Below are positions 42,960-56,168 of a DNA stretch of 64,000 bases, piece by piece. A program made the translations under genes and the position numbers. A model generated the notes under the pieces. That model saw only the letters and a program-made list of their open reading frames with translations. It had not been told where the DNA came from and searched no databases. Numbering within the stretch: the stretch's first letter is position 1; every line of letters begins with the position of its first letter. This stretch comes from Hypoxylon rubiginosum. Taxonomy: Eukaryota; Ascomycota; Sordariomycetes; Xylariales; Hypoxylaceae. The stretch covers positions 115,213 to 179,212 of the forward strand of contig CADCXA010000038.1 in NCBI GenBank assembly GCA_902806565.1. Reading direction: 5' to 3'.

Positions 42960-44350
42960 GATCTTTGTCCGTAGAAAGACTTGATATGCTAAGTAGTAAT
43001 CGGTAGTAATCGGATGCAATTCGGCTGCTTTAGTACTGAAGACTGTATTATGTCTAAACGAAGTTAAGAGAGATTACACTATTCCAACCAGGGTGTAAAA
43101 TGTAATTTCTTCCTATCAAGGTATATATTGAATTGGATAACCTTCCTCTTGGTTAAGTAAGTAGTTAAGGAATATCTTCTCAGCGTACAAGCCTGGATGA
43201 CGAAAACGGCTATCCTTTGTTAAACATCTTTTATTATGCATTCCCATCTTGGAAACACGAAATAGTACTAGCCTTTATTCCGAAAGGGGGACTGTAACTT
43301 GAGCTACATATTCGGAAAGAAAAAAGAAAAAAAGGAAGACGAAAAAAAAAAAGAGAGAAAAAGACCGCAATAGTCTCCGTCACACGCCACAAACACATCC
43401 GACTCGGGACAAAGGGAATAAATGGAAACGATGAAATACATGCGTATGTGTATTTTGCAGACGCTATGCCACATTCGTTCGAACCATGTCCATTATAGAA
43501 CTTGGACATTGAGTTCGAATGCTCGAGTATTGTCAGATTGTTTGATTTGGGGCTTGCTAAGACCGTCTTTTTCCTGTCGTCTTCGTTCCGTACTTCCCCC
43601 TTTTCTTTATCTTCCACGACTACTACATTGTCCCATACACTTTCATTTCGTCACTCCGCCTCTGGCTAGGTTGGAGGTATTCCTCAACTACTGCTGAGCT
43701 ATACGACACGTAGCAGCTTACATGATTGATTAACTCCCAACCTGTCGTCCACACAGCTAGGCTCTTACATATATCGACGCACGTCAACCTTATACTGTTG
43801 GTCACATAGACAGTACACTTACCAGCGTGCATAGTGATGGATGTGAGACACACAAGGCGCTCGCGGCACTTGTGCGAGCTAGCGTGTAGGTAGGAGTGAC
43901 GAGCCCCCGGGTATTATCCAGAAAGGACCTTTGCCGACAACCCAACAGCCGTCCGGTATATTTGCCGCGCTGATGTGGGATAGATGAGGAGCCTAATCCG
44001 TGCACATTATATATTAAACCACCATGTCACCGGCAAAAATGACCCCAGCAGTCACAATAGGAGCTGATTTGCTTGTGAGGAGGATCTGCGCCATCTGATC
44101 TCTATTCCAGAGCCCTCATTCCGGGGTTAGTCTTCAACCTCCAACTACCGCAATATGCAAAACAGAGGCAATAGATTAGTTCTGTTCATGATGGGTGGGT
44201 GCGATAAATGGCTGTATTTGGAATTATACGGCCTCGTCGGGGCACGACTGCATTTATAAGGGTCGAACAAGAACAGAACATGCAGCCCCCGATCGCCTAC
44301 TTCGTTTGCTTCTGCACCTCTCTACCGCTCCCAGACAACTCTCCGCCGAG
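42960..44350. other. Divergent intergenic region between the NLR and DUF1996 genes
   Basis: About 1.4 kb with ordinary composition. It contains a long purine tract (about 43315-43362, A-rich with G) and short open frames without family features. The promoters of both genes lie here. Confidence 0.5.
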
Positions 44351-45481
44351 ATGAAGTCCTTCTCCATCGCTCTCGCGCTCGTCGCGCCAGTCCACGCTGG
44401 CCTTCGTTTCGGGTGCTCGTCCCTGACTATTCAGCGACTTGACCCCGTCGTCGAGCCCGGCAACAGTCCCTCTGCCCACGTCCACCACATTGTTGGTGGT
44501 AATGCTTTCAACGCGTCCATGGAAGGTGACGTCGGCGCCAGGGCTACGTGCACCACCTGCGAAATGTCCGAGGACTTCTCCAACTACTGGACCGCCGTCA
44601 TGTACTTCAAGCACCCTACTAACGGCTCGTACCACCGTGTGCCCGTCATCAACAACGCTGCCCTCGCACCCAACACCAAGGGAGGCATCACCGTCTACTA
44701 TACGCCTTACGACTTCACCACGGACAACCTGAGGAACCAGCCCATCAGAGCCTTCCCGCCTGTAAGTAACTACGCGCGCTGTATGTTATACTGCCGCTCT
44801 AGGGGACTGACACTTCGTGTAGGGTTTCCGCATGACGGTTGGCAGCCCGGCCACGAACACGCTGGACCAGGCCAAGGGCCACATCGGCCTACGTTACAAC
44901 TGTCTGACGACCACTATCAACAGAGGTCCGGAGATGGTTGATTTCCCCGACAGGCCCTGCCCGGGCGGCATCTTCGCGGTGCACCACTTCCCTGCGTTAG
45001 TGGCCCATTCCACCCACTCCCTCCTCTTAAGCACGAGCTTCTAATAACCGTATCCAGTTGCTGGGATGGCAAGAACCTCGACAGCCCCGATCATCAGTCG
45101 CACATGTTCAACACTATCAAGAATGACGGCTTCACCAACGCTCCCGCCTGCCCGGCTTCGCACCCCGTCCGTATGCCGCAGGTCACCTATGAGACGGTCT
45201 GGGATACAACGAAATTCAATAGCTTGTGGCCCTCAGGAACGCCTAACCCGTTCGTATGGAGCTTCGAGGGTACCAGTGGCTACGGCACGCACGCAGATTA
45301 TATGTTCGGCTGGAAGGGCGACTCGCTGCAGCGCGCTATGAACAAGTCCGAGTGCTTCTACGATGGCTGCGGTTCTATCACGAAGCAGGTCATGACCGAA
45401 GCCAATAAGTGCACCGTTCCGGACATGGTTGGCGAAGAGACTGACGGATGTATGATTCCTAACCACTCCTACCAATGCTGA
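44351..45481 (+). CDS. Secreted DUF1996-domain protein
   Basis: Exons are 44351-44761, 44823-44995 and 45058-45481, encoding 335 residues. Introns are 61 nt (GTAAGT...TGTAG) and 62 nt (GTTAGT...CCAG); both junctions keep the frame and restore QPIRAFPP|GFRMTVG and HHFPA|CWDGKNLDSPDH. A short signal peptide is visible (MKSFSIALALVAPVHA). DUF1996 hallmarks are HVHHIVGGNAF, TCEMSEDFSNYW, CWDGKNLDSPDHQSHM and GTHADYMFGWKGD. Many Cys and His residues suggest disulfides or metal binding. Function is not established; members are secreted or wall-associated fungal proteins. No WSC domain or GPI signal follows; it ends SYQC. Its place between RIP blocks recalls accessory secreted proteins of fungi. Confidence 0.9.
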
Positions 45482-45789
45482 TATTGATGCTAACCTCTCA
45501 TAGGGCTGGAGAAACTTCCAGGCATGGCCATGTAATAGAGAAGAGTGAATATAGCGGATACCGTTTAAATTCGTTGTCGCCGTCGCCATGTTAGATAGAA
45601 ACACATTCGTTTCAGATGGATATGAGGAAAGCTTTAGAAGAGTTTTGTCAAGTAGTATATAATAGTTGTTTATGAGAATAAAGAACTATAGCTGCGTTAC
45701 TCCGGTTCGCTCCGGTACTTGCTAGATGCTTACAGCTACAAAGGCTCAGGCTCTGATTGGCTAGCCACACCTCGGCGCACATCCGACAA
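45482..45789. other. 3-prime flank of the DUF1996 gene and border of A+T-rich block 2
   Basis: Ordinary composition persists to about 45,785 and then changes abruptly to almost pure A+T within a few bases. No exon was found. Confidence 0.55.
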
Positions 45790-48700
45790 ATTTTTTATAA
45801 AATCATTTACTTTTTTTCATTATATTTTAAAAAGATTAATAATTTATATAATTATATTAATTAAAAACGTTTTTTTAAAAAATTATTATAATAATTTTAA
45901 TTTTAATATTTTTAATATTAAAAAGTTTTAATAAATAAAAAATTATTATTAATAAATAATAATAAAAGTTTTTTTATATTAATATTATAATTTTAATATT
46001 TATTAAAAAAAAAACTTTTAAAATATTTATTTTATTTTTAAAAAATAAATTATTAATTAATAAAGTTTTTATAAAATAATATAAATAAAATTATAAATTA
46101 TAATTTTATATATATATTTTAATATATTATTATTTTATATATATAAAATATTAATTTAAATAATATATAATAATCTTTATTTATATAAGTTTAATAATAC
46201 CGCGATTTAATTTTACTTTATTTTTTTAATTTTTAATATATATATATTATAAAAAATATATATTTTATAATATTTTTATTATTTATATAAATATTAGTTA
46301 AATATATTAATATATTTATAATTAATATATTATTAATAAGTTTTTTATAATTAACGTTTATAATATTTTAATAAATTAATTAAATATTTATAGCTTTTAT
46401 AATTTAAAAAATATAAAAATTAATTAATTTTATTTTATATTTTATATATAAATTATATATAATATTAAAAGTAATTATAATATTATTTTATATTTTTTAA
46501 AAAGCTATATTATTTTAGATTTTTTTATTTTATGTTTTTTTATATATTATTTTACCGTTATATAATTTTAAAAAAACCTTTTTTTTTTTTTTTTAATAAC
46601 GTTTTATAAATATTATTATAACTTTTAAATTATTTATATTATATAATATAAATTTCATTATTAATTTTTTATAAATATAAAAACTTTTTATTAAAATTAT
46701 TTTTATAATTTAAATAAAATATATTATATATAATATAATAAAAATATTTAAAACTTTAAAAAATATTATTGATATTAATTATTTTAAATTATAAAAGTTT
46801 AATTATTTATTAAAAGTTATTTTTATTTAAGGTTTAATATTAATTTTATTTTTATTTTTTATTTAATTTATATTTATTAATATATTATAACGGTATTTAA
46901 TAAAATATTAATAATATAACTATTTATTATAACGTTAAAAATCTTAATTATATTATAAAAAAATAAAGCTGTTAAAAAAAAAATAATGTATTTTATTAGT
47001 TAAAACTAAATGGTTTTTAAGTTATAAAAAAATACGTATTTTAAAAGATTTTTATTTTTATTTATTTATAAACTTATAACTATTAAAAAGTTTTATAATT
47101 ATATTTTCTTAATTTTTTATTTTAAATAGTTTATAATAAATAAGTTGTTTTAAGTTATATATTAAATATATTAAAAAAAACAAAAAAAAAAAGGGTATTT
47201 AAACTAAAAATATATAAAAAATTAATAAAATAAATTTTATTTTTTAAATAAAATTTATTAATAAGTTTTATTATTAAACACTTTTTATTTATATAAAAAA
47301 TTAGTTATTAAAACTATTTTTTTTATATAAAAAATAATTAAAATTAAGTAGTAAATATAAAAAATATTATATTTATTTTTATAATATTTATAAATTATAA
47401 TAAATTTAAAATATAATAAAAATTATATTTATAATATAAATCTTTTTTATTAATTTTTATTTCTTTTTTATATATACTTTTTTATTATTTATTACTTTTA
47501 TTTAAAAAATAAAATAAATTTAAATTTTATTTTTATTTATTTTATTATATATTATAATTTCTTATTTAAATTATAAATAAAAAATTTAAGTTTAAATAAT
47601 TAGTAAAAAATTAAAAATTTTTACTAATATTTAAAATTTAATTAAATAATTAAGAGATATTAAAAATAATATTATTTATTATATTAATTAAAATGTTTAA
47701 ATTTTATATATAATTTTTTTTAATTTTTTTTAAAGAAACCTTTAAATTTTAAAATAAATTAATTTTAATTTAACTTTTAAAAAAAGTTATAAAAAAATAA
47801 TTTTATATAATATTAATAAAAATAAAATAAATTAACCAGTTAAAAATATAACTACTTATTTAAAAAATTTAATAAATAATAAAAAGTTATTTATATAAAT
47901 AATAAATATTTATAAATATTAAGAAATAATAACTTAATTAAATAAATATATTTAATAAAAAAAAGTAATTATTAAAATTTAATTTATAACTAAAGCTTTT
48001 TTTTTAATTATTATTATTTAAATTTAAATAATTATATTAATTTATAAATTATTTTATAAGTATAAAAATTAACAATTTAAGTTTATATAAAAATTAATTT
48101 TATAATTTTTTTTTTAATTTAAATAATAAATAAATATATATATATAAAAAATTATAATATATTTAAAAATAAATAAAAAATTAATAAAAATAAAAAATTA
48201 TTTATAATAAAAAAATAAAAATAAAAATAACTTATAATAAATTTGTTATTAAAAGTAAGCGGTATTTATATATAATTTATTCTTTAAGTTTAAAAAAATA
48301 ATTAATATTAATTTATATTTAATAAAAAAGTTATAATTTTAATTAATATTTTTTTTTTATTAGTAATAAAAAATATAATTTATTAAAATCTATTATTTAA
48401 AATAACTATATATATATAACTATAAAATTTACTTTTTTAAAGGTTTTTTATTTTAATATAAAACTTAAAAAAGCTTTTAATAATATTTAACTTTATATTT
48501 TAAATTTTATAATAATAAAAGTTAATATAAATATATATTTTATTTTATTAAAAAATCTACTAAGGATTATTAATATATTTTATTTTAATTTATAAATTTT
48601 ATTAAAAAAAAAAGGTAGTAATTTTTTATTTAACTTATTAAAATAAATATTTTATATAAAAAAAAAAATACTAATATAATTTTTAATAACTATATTATAA

Positions 48701-49822
48701 TAAAAATATTTATATTTATTAAATAAATAAATAAATCTAGATTAAATATAAATATTTTTATAATATATTTTATTTTATTTATTATTTTAAATATTTAGTG
48801 GTTATTTTTTAATAATATAACTAATATATTTTTTATAAAAAATAAGTAAACTAATATTTTTAAATTTAACTTATTTATTATTTAAAATATTTTAATAAAT
48901 ATATTTACTTTGTTTTTTTATATATATTTAAAAATATATTTAAATAAAAATATAAACATTTTTTAACTACGTTTTTTTATAAATATAAAATAAATTTAAA
49001 GGTTTATTATATATTATATAAAATTTAATAATATAACGGTTTTATATTTATAATTTAAAAATATACTTTTAAATTATATTAACTTTATATTTAATATATT
49101 TATATTTTTTATAGTTTATTAATTATAATATAAGTAATTTAATAAACTAATAAATTAAATATTTAATATTTATATTTATTAATTAAAAAATATAATATTT
49201 ATAAATTGTTTTTAAAACTAATAACTATAAATATAAAATATATTTTTCTTTTTTATATTTATTTTAAATATATATTTTATATTATTATAAATATATTTAT
49301 TTATAGGTTTTAAAAAATATAATAAAAATAACTTTTATATTAATTTAAACTAATAAAAATCCCCGTAAAAAATAATAATAAATATACCTTTAAAATATTT
49401 TTTATATTAATTTTATATCTTTTAAAATTATTTATAAATTTTATTAAAATTTGTTTTATTTATTATATTATATTTATTTATAATTAAAATATTTATTTAT
49501 TTTTAAGTAGTTTTTTTTTTAAAAGGGATTTTTTAAAACTTATTATTAAATAAGTTTATTATAAAATAAATAATTATTTTATTTATATATATTTTTATAA
49601 ATTTTAATATAATTATAAGTTTAATTTATTTATAAGTATTTTTATTTTTAAAGGTTTTAATTAAAAATTTAATTATAATATTTTTCTTAGTTTTATTTTC
49701 CTTATTAAAGTAAAATAATAACTAATAATTATTAAGGTTTAATAAATTTTTTATATTATTAAATAATTTTATTAATTGTTATATTTTTATTTTATTTAAA
49801 TATTAAAAAATAATATATAAAA

Positions 49823-50035
49823 TGTTGGTAACTTATAATTATTTAAATAGCTGTAAAATATAAAATATATAATAAAAATAACTGGTGAAATATTAAAAAA
49901 TATTTTAAAAATATAATATTAATATTTATAATATAGTATTTAAATTAGGTAGATATTTTATAAGTTTTTTTATAATAGTAATAAATTATAAGATTTTTTT
50001 TATAAGCGTTTAAATAATTACTTCTTGGTTATATA
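49823..50035. repeat. Left LTR of element 2
   Basis: A direct repeat of 55956-56168. The surviving G/C bases are mostly G, so this copy lost mainly C on the plus strand. Confidence 0.7.
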
Positions 50036-52000
50036 GTAGCTTTACTTATATTTTTATTATTTTTATTAAAAGAAAATAAGGTATTTATATGTTTTTTTAT
50101 ATTAAAATATTAAAAATATATAATTTTTATTAAATAAAAGTAACGTATTATAATTAGTAGATTATAAGAATAAATTAAGAAATAAAACAAATTGTTAATA
50201 TGTTTTATTACTAAGTAAATTTAATTTTTATTAACTTTAAAAAAAATAAATAAACTTATATAAATTAAGGATAATATCCGCTTTTATAAGGAAAATATAT
50301 AGTAATAAATAATTAAATAAACTAAGAAGTTATAACTAGTTAAAATTATTTTAATAAAAGTTATTATATTAAATATATTAATAAAATTTATAATATTTAA
50401 TATAAAACTTAAATCTTTTATAAAATCTTTTATAATATTTATTAAAAAACCCACTAAAAATCTAATTAATTTAAATTTTAATAAGAACTTTATTAAATAG
50501 TTTATTAAAGTACCATTTAAAATTATAAACTACTTTTAAATAATAAAAGTTCTTAAAAAATAAAAATAATTAATTAAACAATTAAAAAAATAAATTAATA
50601 ATATTAATAATAATTAAAAAAAAAAAATTTAATAAGCCATTAAATAAATAATAACAAAGAAATTAAAAAGGAAAAAGAAAAAAAAATCCAAATCCCTATT
50701 AAATAAAATAATAAACTTATATAAAATATTATTAACTAATAAACTTTATAAATTAAAACGTAATAAAATATCTATTATATTAACTTTATTTCTTATTAAA
50801 ACAAAATTAAAAACTTAAAAACCTACTTAAAAACCATTAAAAACTTAACTAAAAGTTTTATTTTTAAAATTATTTAATTTTAACTTTAAACTTAATAATA
50901 AAACTATAATTATAAAGAAATTTTCTTAATTTTTATATTAAAAACTTTTAAAAAAGTTTTTAAAAACGTTAAAACATCCTTTTAAATCCAATTTTAATAC
51001 CAATTTTAAATCTAATTATAAGTTTTATAAACTATAAAAACCCTATAAATTAAATTATAAGAATAACAAGAAATTAAATAATAAACATAGTAAAAAAAAG
51101 CTATTAATTAAAAAATCTTTAAAATAATTTTAAAAAAAATATAAGAATTTTAATTCCTTGGATTTTAACTTGTTATTAAGTTTAAACTTATTTAATTTAA
51201 ACTTATATAATTCCGATTTAATTAACTTTTATTTTTATTAAAAAAAATATAAAAAATATAAAAAGAAATTTTCTAAAAAAAATAAAAAGTATAAATCCTT
51301 TAATAATTAAATAAAACTTAATTAAAAGTACTTTAATTTTATATTAAATAAGAAAAATTACTTAATAAAAATTAGTAATTAAGATATTTATTAAAAAGCT
51401 TTTATATTAAACTTAAAAAAAATTAATTATAAAAAAGATAAAAAACTTATTATTATTAATAAATTAAACCTAGTAGTAACTATTTTATATATTTATAAGT
51501 AACAATTATTAAACTTAATTAATAATATAAAAAAAAATTTTAAAATACTTAAAATTTTTAATAAAACATATGTTTTTTTAAGTAAAATTTGTTAATAAGA
51601 GCTTTAAAATAAATTTTTATAAAAAAAATATAAAAAAAGTAATTTTATTATTTATATTTTTAAATAATAATTTATATTATATAATTATATAAATATAAAG
51701 TTTAAATTTAATATTAATTAACTAATTATAATGTTTATTATAAGTGTAAAAAATAAAATAACTAATTAAATTAAATAAATTTAATTATTTTTATATAAAA
51801 ATAAATTTATTTTATAAAAAATAATAAATAATTTTATTAATAAATTCTAAGGTAAAATCGGAAAAAATAACCGCTAAAACAATAATAATAATAGTAAAAA
51901 TAACTTTAATATTTATAATATTTAAATAAATAAAAAAAGGTTTAAAAAACCATTTAAATTTAAATATTTACCAAGTTATAACTTAGATAAAAACCTTTTA

Positions 52001-52042
52001 TATTATAATTATAAAAAATATAGTTATATAAAAAAAAGTTAC
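52001..52042 (+). pseudogene. Degraded zinc-knuckle-like remnant of a gag frame (tentative)
   Basis: In one frame the codons TAT, TAT, TAC and TAT stand at the C, C, C and H places of a C-X2-C-X4-H-X4-C spacing, between lysine and asparagine codons. TAT and TAC are what Cys codons become by G-to-A, and TAT is what a His codon becomes by C-to-T. In such A+T-rich sequence this could be chance. Confidence 0.3.
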
Positions 52043-55000
52043 TTTAAATTTAATAAAAAAAAAAAGAAAAAATAATAATAAAACTTATTTTTAAATACTA
52101 TAAAAAAATAAATAAAAAGTAATAAGTTATAATAATAATTAACTTCTACTTTTGAAAATTTAATAAATAATGATGGTAATTTTTATAGTAGAGAAGTAAT
52201 AAATAACTTGGTTAATAAATATAATAAATATTATTTTTAAAAGAATTTAAGATATATAGTTTTAATAATATAACTAATAAAATAAAATATATATTATAAT
52301 ATTATTAAGTTATTCTTTTAGATTTTTAATATAAATTTAAATTATTATATTAAGATTATAATAAAATAATAACTGTTACTTGATATAAAATTTAATATTT
52401 ATATTATTAATAATAAAAAAAATTTCATTTAAAAAATTATAATAAATATCTTAAATAAAAAATACCTTATTTATATAGGTAATAAATTAATATTAATTAT
52501 AAAAATAAACACAGTTTATTTTACTTTAAAAAAATATAATAATAAAAGGTAATTTATTATTTTAAATTTTATAATTTTTATAAAATATTTTTTTATTAAG
52601 ATTTTCTTAGAAAATTTATTATATAAAATAAGTAAATAAATTAAAAGAAAGTATATTTAAAACCTTAACCATATAATATTTATAAAGTTTAATATTTTAA
52701 AATATAGTTTCTTTTTTTTATTATTTAAAAAATAAAAACTTATATTTTTAAAGTTGTTTACTAGTAATTTAAACAACCAATAAAAATATAAGTTAATAAT
52801 AACATAAAAAATAAATAATTTAAAAAAAATATTAAAAAAATCTTTAGCTATGTTAATTTTTAAACTTATAAATAAAGTTATTTAAAAGTTAATATTTTAA
52901 TATTATTATCTATACTATCCCAGTATAAAAAGAATAAAATAATCTATTAAAATAATTATAAATATTAATTTAAACTTAACTTTTATTAAACTGTTATTTT
53001 ACTATATATATAATCAAGCTAAAATCATAAAAATACCTTTAAAAAACTTATAGTTACATGTAAAATATTTAAAAGAAATTACTTAATATAATATAAGTTT
53101 ATTAAAACCTTAATTAATAAATAAAAACCGTTATTTCATAATAATTATTAATAATTATAATAAATATAAACATTTTAAAACTTATATTATAAAAAATAAA
53201 ATAAGAATTATTATAGAAATATATTTTTATTACAAATATAAAGCCTTATAATATTTATTTATAAAAAAAAATAATAGTAATAAAAAATTACTAGTACTAC
53301 GTTTTAATAATAAAAAAAAATTCAATATAAACCTTATTAAAAAAACTTACTAAAAAATAATAATTAAACTAATCATTTTTATATTAAAAAATTAATATTA
53401 AAATGGAGTTTTTAAATAATTTATTAGGTTTATTTAAAATTTAATACAAATAATTTATATTATTATAAATATATTTATATATTTTTAAAACGATATAATA
53501 AAAACAGTTATTTATATAATTAACCGTATAAATTAATTAATTATAAAAAACGTTATTTTTTATAAAAAATATATAAATAATTTTAAATTTTATAAGTTAT
53601 ATAAACTTAATAATATATATTTAAGGATTATTAAAAATAAATATTTTATTTTTATTAATAAAAAATCTAGGGATATAATGAAAAAAATAAAAGTTTAAAA
53701 AGTTAAAGGAATTTTATTTAGTTATTAAAATTAATATAATTATTAAGTATAGTTTATTAAAAAAAATAAATATTTTAATACCTTTTATATTATTATATAA
53801 AAATTTATAAAAGATGATAATAATATTTTAAACCTGAAAAATATAGTTAAATTTTTATTTAAATATATATAAAAAAAGTTTTATTATTAAAAAAAAACTA
53901 TTAAGGTAAATATATAAAATAAGAATAAAAATATTATTAAAAAAAATATTATAAATAATAATATAAAGTTAAAGCCTAAAAAAAAAAAAAAATTTAAAAA
54001 GAAATAATTAATTATATAATATTATAAAGTTTTAAACAAGCTTAATATTATTTATAAAATGTTATAAAATATAAATAATATTTAAAAAAATAAAAATTAC
54101 TTATTAAAAAACATGTTTAAAAATAATTTTAATAATTTTATTTTTATAAATAATAATAATTCACTTATTATAATATATTTAAATATATATAAAGTTTTAA
54201 TATATTATTTTATTAATATTAAAAAGGAAAATAACATTAAAAACGTTATGTAAGATTTCCTTGATATAATATTTAAAATTTTTAAACTTTTTAAAACCAA
54301 TATAAATAAACTTTTATTTAAAAAAGTTATAAATAAAGTAAAATAAGAGTTATAAATATAAGTTATATTTAAAAAAATCTATAAGAATTTTAAAAAAGAT
54401 ATATTTAAGTTTAATCCTTTTTTTAAAGTTATTTATAAGTACCTAATTAACATTAAATAAGTTTTAAAAAAAAAATATTTATTTAATAAAAATTTTAATA
54501 AGTTTAAAACCTATATTTATATAAAAGGATTTATATAAAAAAAAAAAGTTAATTATAATAAAATTATAATTATAATTGTAAAAGTTATAACCTGGTGTAT
54601 ATTAATAATTTTAACCGTAACATATAAATAAAATATCTTATAAATAAATTTTATAATAATATATTTTAATAAAAACTTAAAAAAATATATTTTTATAAAA
54701 CTATTCTTTATATTAAAAAAGTATTTTAATGTTTATTTAAAAGAATAAAAAATTTATTAATTTAATAAAAGTAAAATTATTAAGCTAATAAATTTTTTTT
54801 ATAAATTAAAATAAACTAACTACGCTTAATAAACTAAAATTAAAAAACTACTTAAAATATAAAATTATAAACTTTTAAAAGTAAATAATATTATTTATTT
54901 TAATTAAAAGATAAAAGATATTATAACCTTTTATATTAACAATTTTCTACTATTTAATATAAATATTTAAAAATTAAAAAACCTAATAAAAAATATTAAA

Positions 55001-55955
55001 AAAAACATTTTTATTATAAATTTTAATAACGTTAATTAATTCTTAAAAGTTTAAATTATTCAATTTACTTATAATAAAAAGATTTATTTTAATTAGTAAT
55101 AATATTTTAAAAAAGTATTAAAAAGTAATAAGTTTAAAAATTATAAATATATAAATATATTTTTTAAACCTAAGAAACTAAACTATATAATTTTTAAAAA
55201 TCGTAATAAAAAAGCAAATAAAAGAAAGATCTATAAATATATATTTTTAATAAAAAAAATTAACTTTATAATATATATAACTAGGTTAAATATAAGTTAT
55301 ATTATATTAATTTAAATATATTATATAAGTAATTTTTTATTAGAATATTTTAAAAAAATCAAGCGTATTATAAAATATTTAAAGAAATTAACTAAAAAAA
55401 TAATTTAATATAAAAAGTTAATAAAAAAATATAAGCATTAGATATTTAACAATATTAAATTATATAAAGTTATTAATATTAACTATATTAAAAATATTAA
55501 TATAATAAAATTAATAACTAAATATATTTTCTTTTTAATAAGCGTATTTATAATATAGTTATTTAAATTATAAAATATAATAATATATAGCTTTATTAAA
55601 ATAAAGTATATAATTTTAATTATAGTTATTATAAAAACAATTTAAATATATAACTTTTTAAAAAAACTTTAACTAATATTTAAAAAACCAATTCCACTAA
55701 TAAATAATAATATAATTATAATCACTTAATTATAAAAAACTATTATAAATAAATAAAAGTGTTATATTAAAAAAAATTATTACTATATTAAATAAAAAAT
55801 TATTAAAAACAACATTAAAATAAATTATATAAAAAACAAGTTAAATCCAACTAATAAATTTATAAAACCATTAAAAAAATAAAACTATAAACAGTTTTTA
55901 AAGTTATTTAGTTTAAAAAATCGCAAATAGCTTTATATATTTAACTAAAAAAACA

Positions 55956-56168
55956 TATTAATAACTTATAATTACTTAAATAACTATAAAACATAAAATA
56001 TACAATAAAAATAACCAATAAAATATTAAAAAATATTCTAAAAATATAATATTAATATTTATAATATAGTATTTAAATTAAATAAATACTTTATAAATTT
56101 CTTTATAATAATAATAAATTATAAAATCTTTTTTATAAACGTTTAAATAACCATCTCCCAGTTATATA
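55956..56168. repeat. Right LTR of element 2
   Basis: A direct repeat of 49823-50035. The surviving G/C bases are mostly C, so this copy lost mainly G on the plus strand. The differing G/C bases of the two copies are mostly complementary in kind, as strand-wise RIP would produce. Confidence 0.7.

Larger units (their letters stand above)
49823..56168 (+). mobile_element. RIP-degraded LTR retrotransposon, about 6.3 kb
   Basis: Direct repeats at 49823-50035 and 55956-56168 (about 213 bp, constant offset 6133, no gaps over at least 205 bases) flank 5.9 kb of degraded sequence. The left copy starts TGTTGG and the right copy TATTAA, as expected after G-to-A changes. No convincing target-site duplication was found. 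A degraded CCHC-like codon pattern at 52001-52042 in the plus direction suggests gag followed by pol, hence the plus orientation. The size would suit a Copia-type element, but this is not established. Confidence 0.65.

Noticed and set aside
43234..43617. Minus-strand open frame over the purine tract
   Set aside because: It is made largely of Ser/Phe/Lys-rich translation of a simple repeat, with no domain and no splice context.
38833..45775. Near-match GCTAGCCACAYCTCG at 38833 and 45760, at both ends of the island
   Set aside because: Fourteen of 15 bases agree, but one such match between two 7-kb searches is roughly what chance allows, and the flanks do not align.
45719..45931. Open frame crossing the border of block 2
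   Set aside because: Its second half is a translation of RIP-degraded A+T DNA (Ile/Asn/Phe/Lys only).
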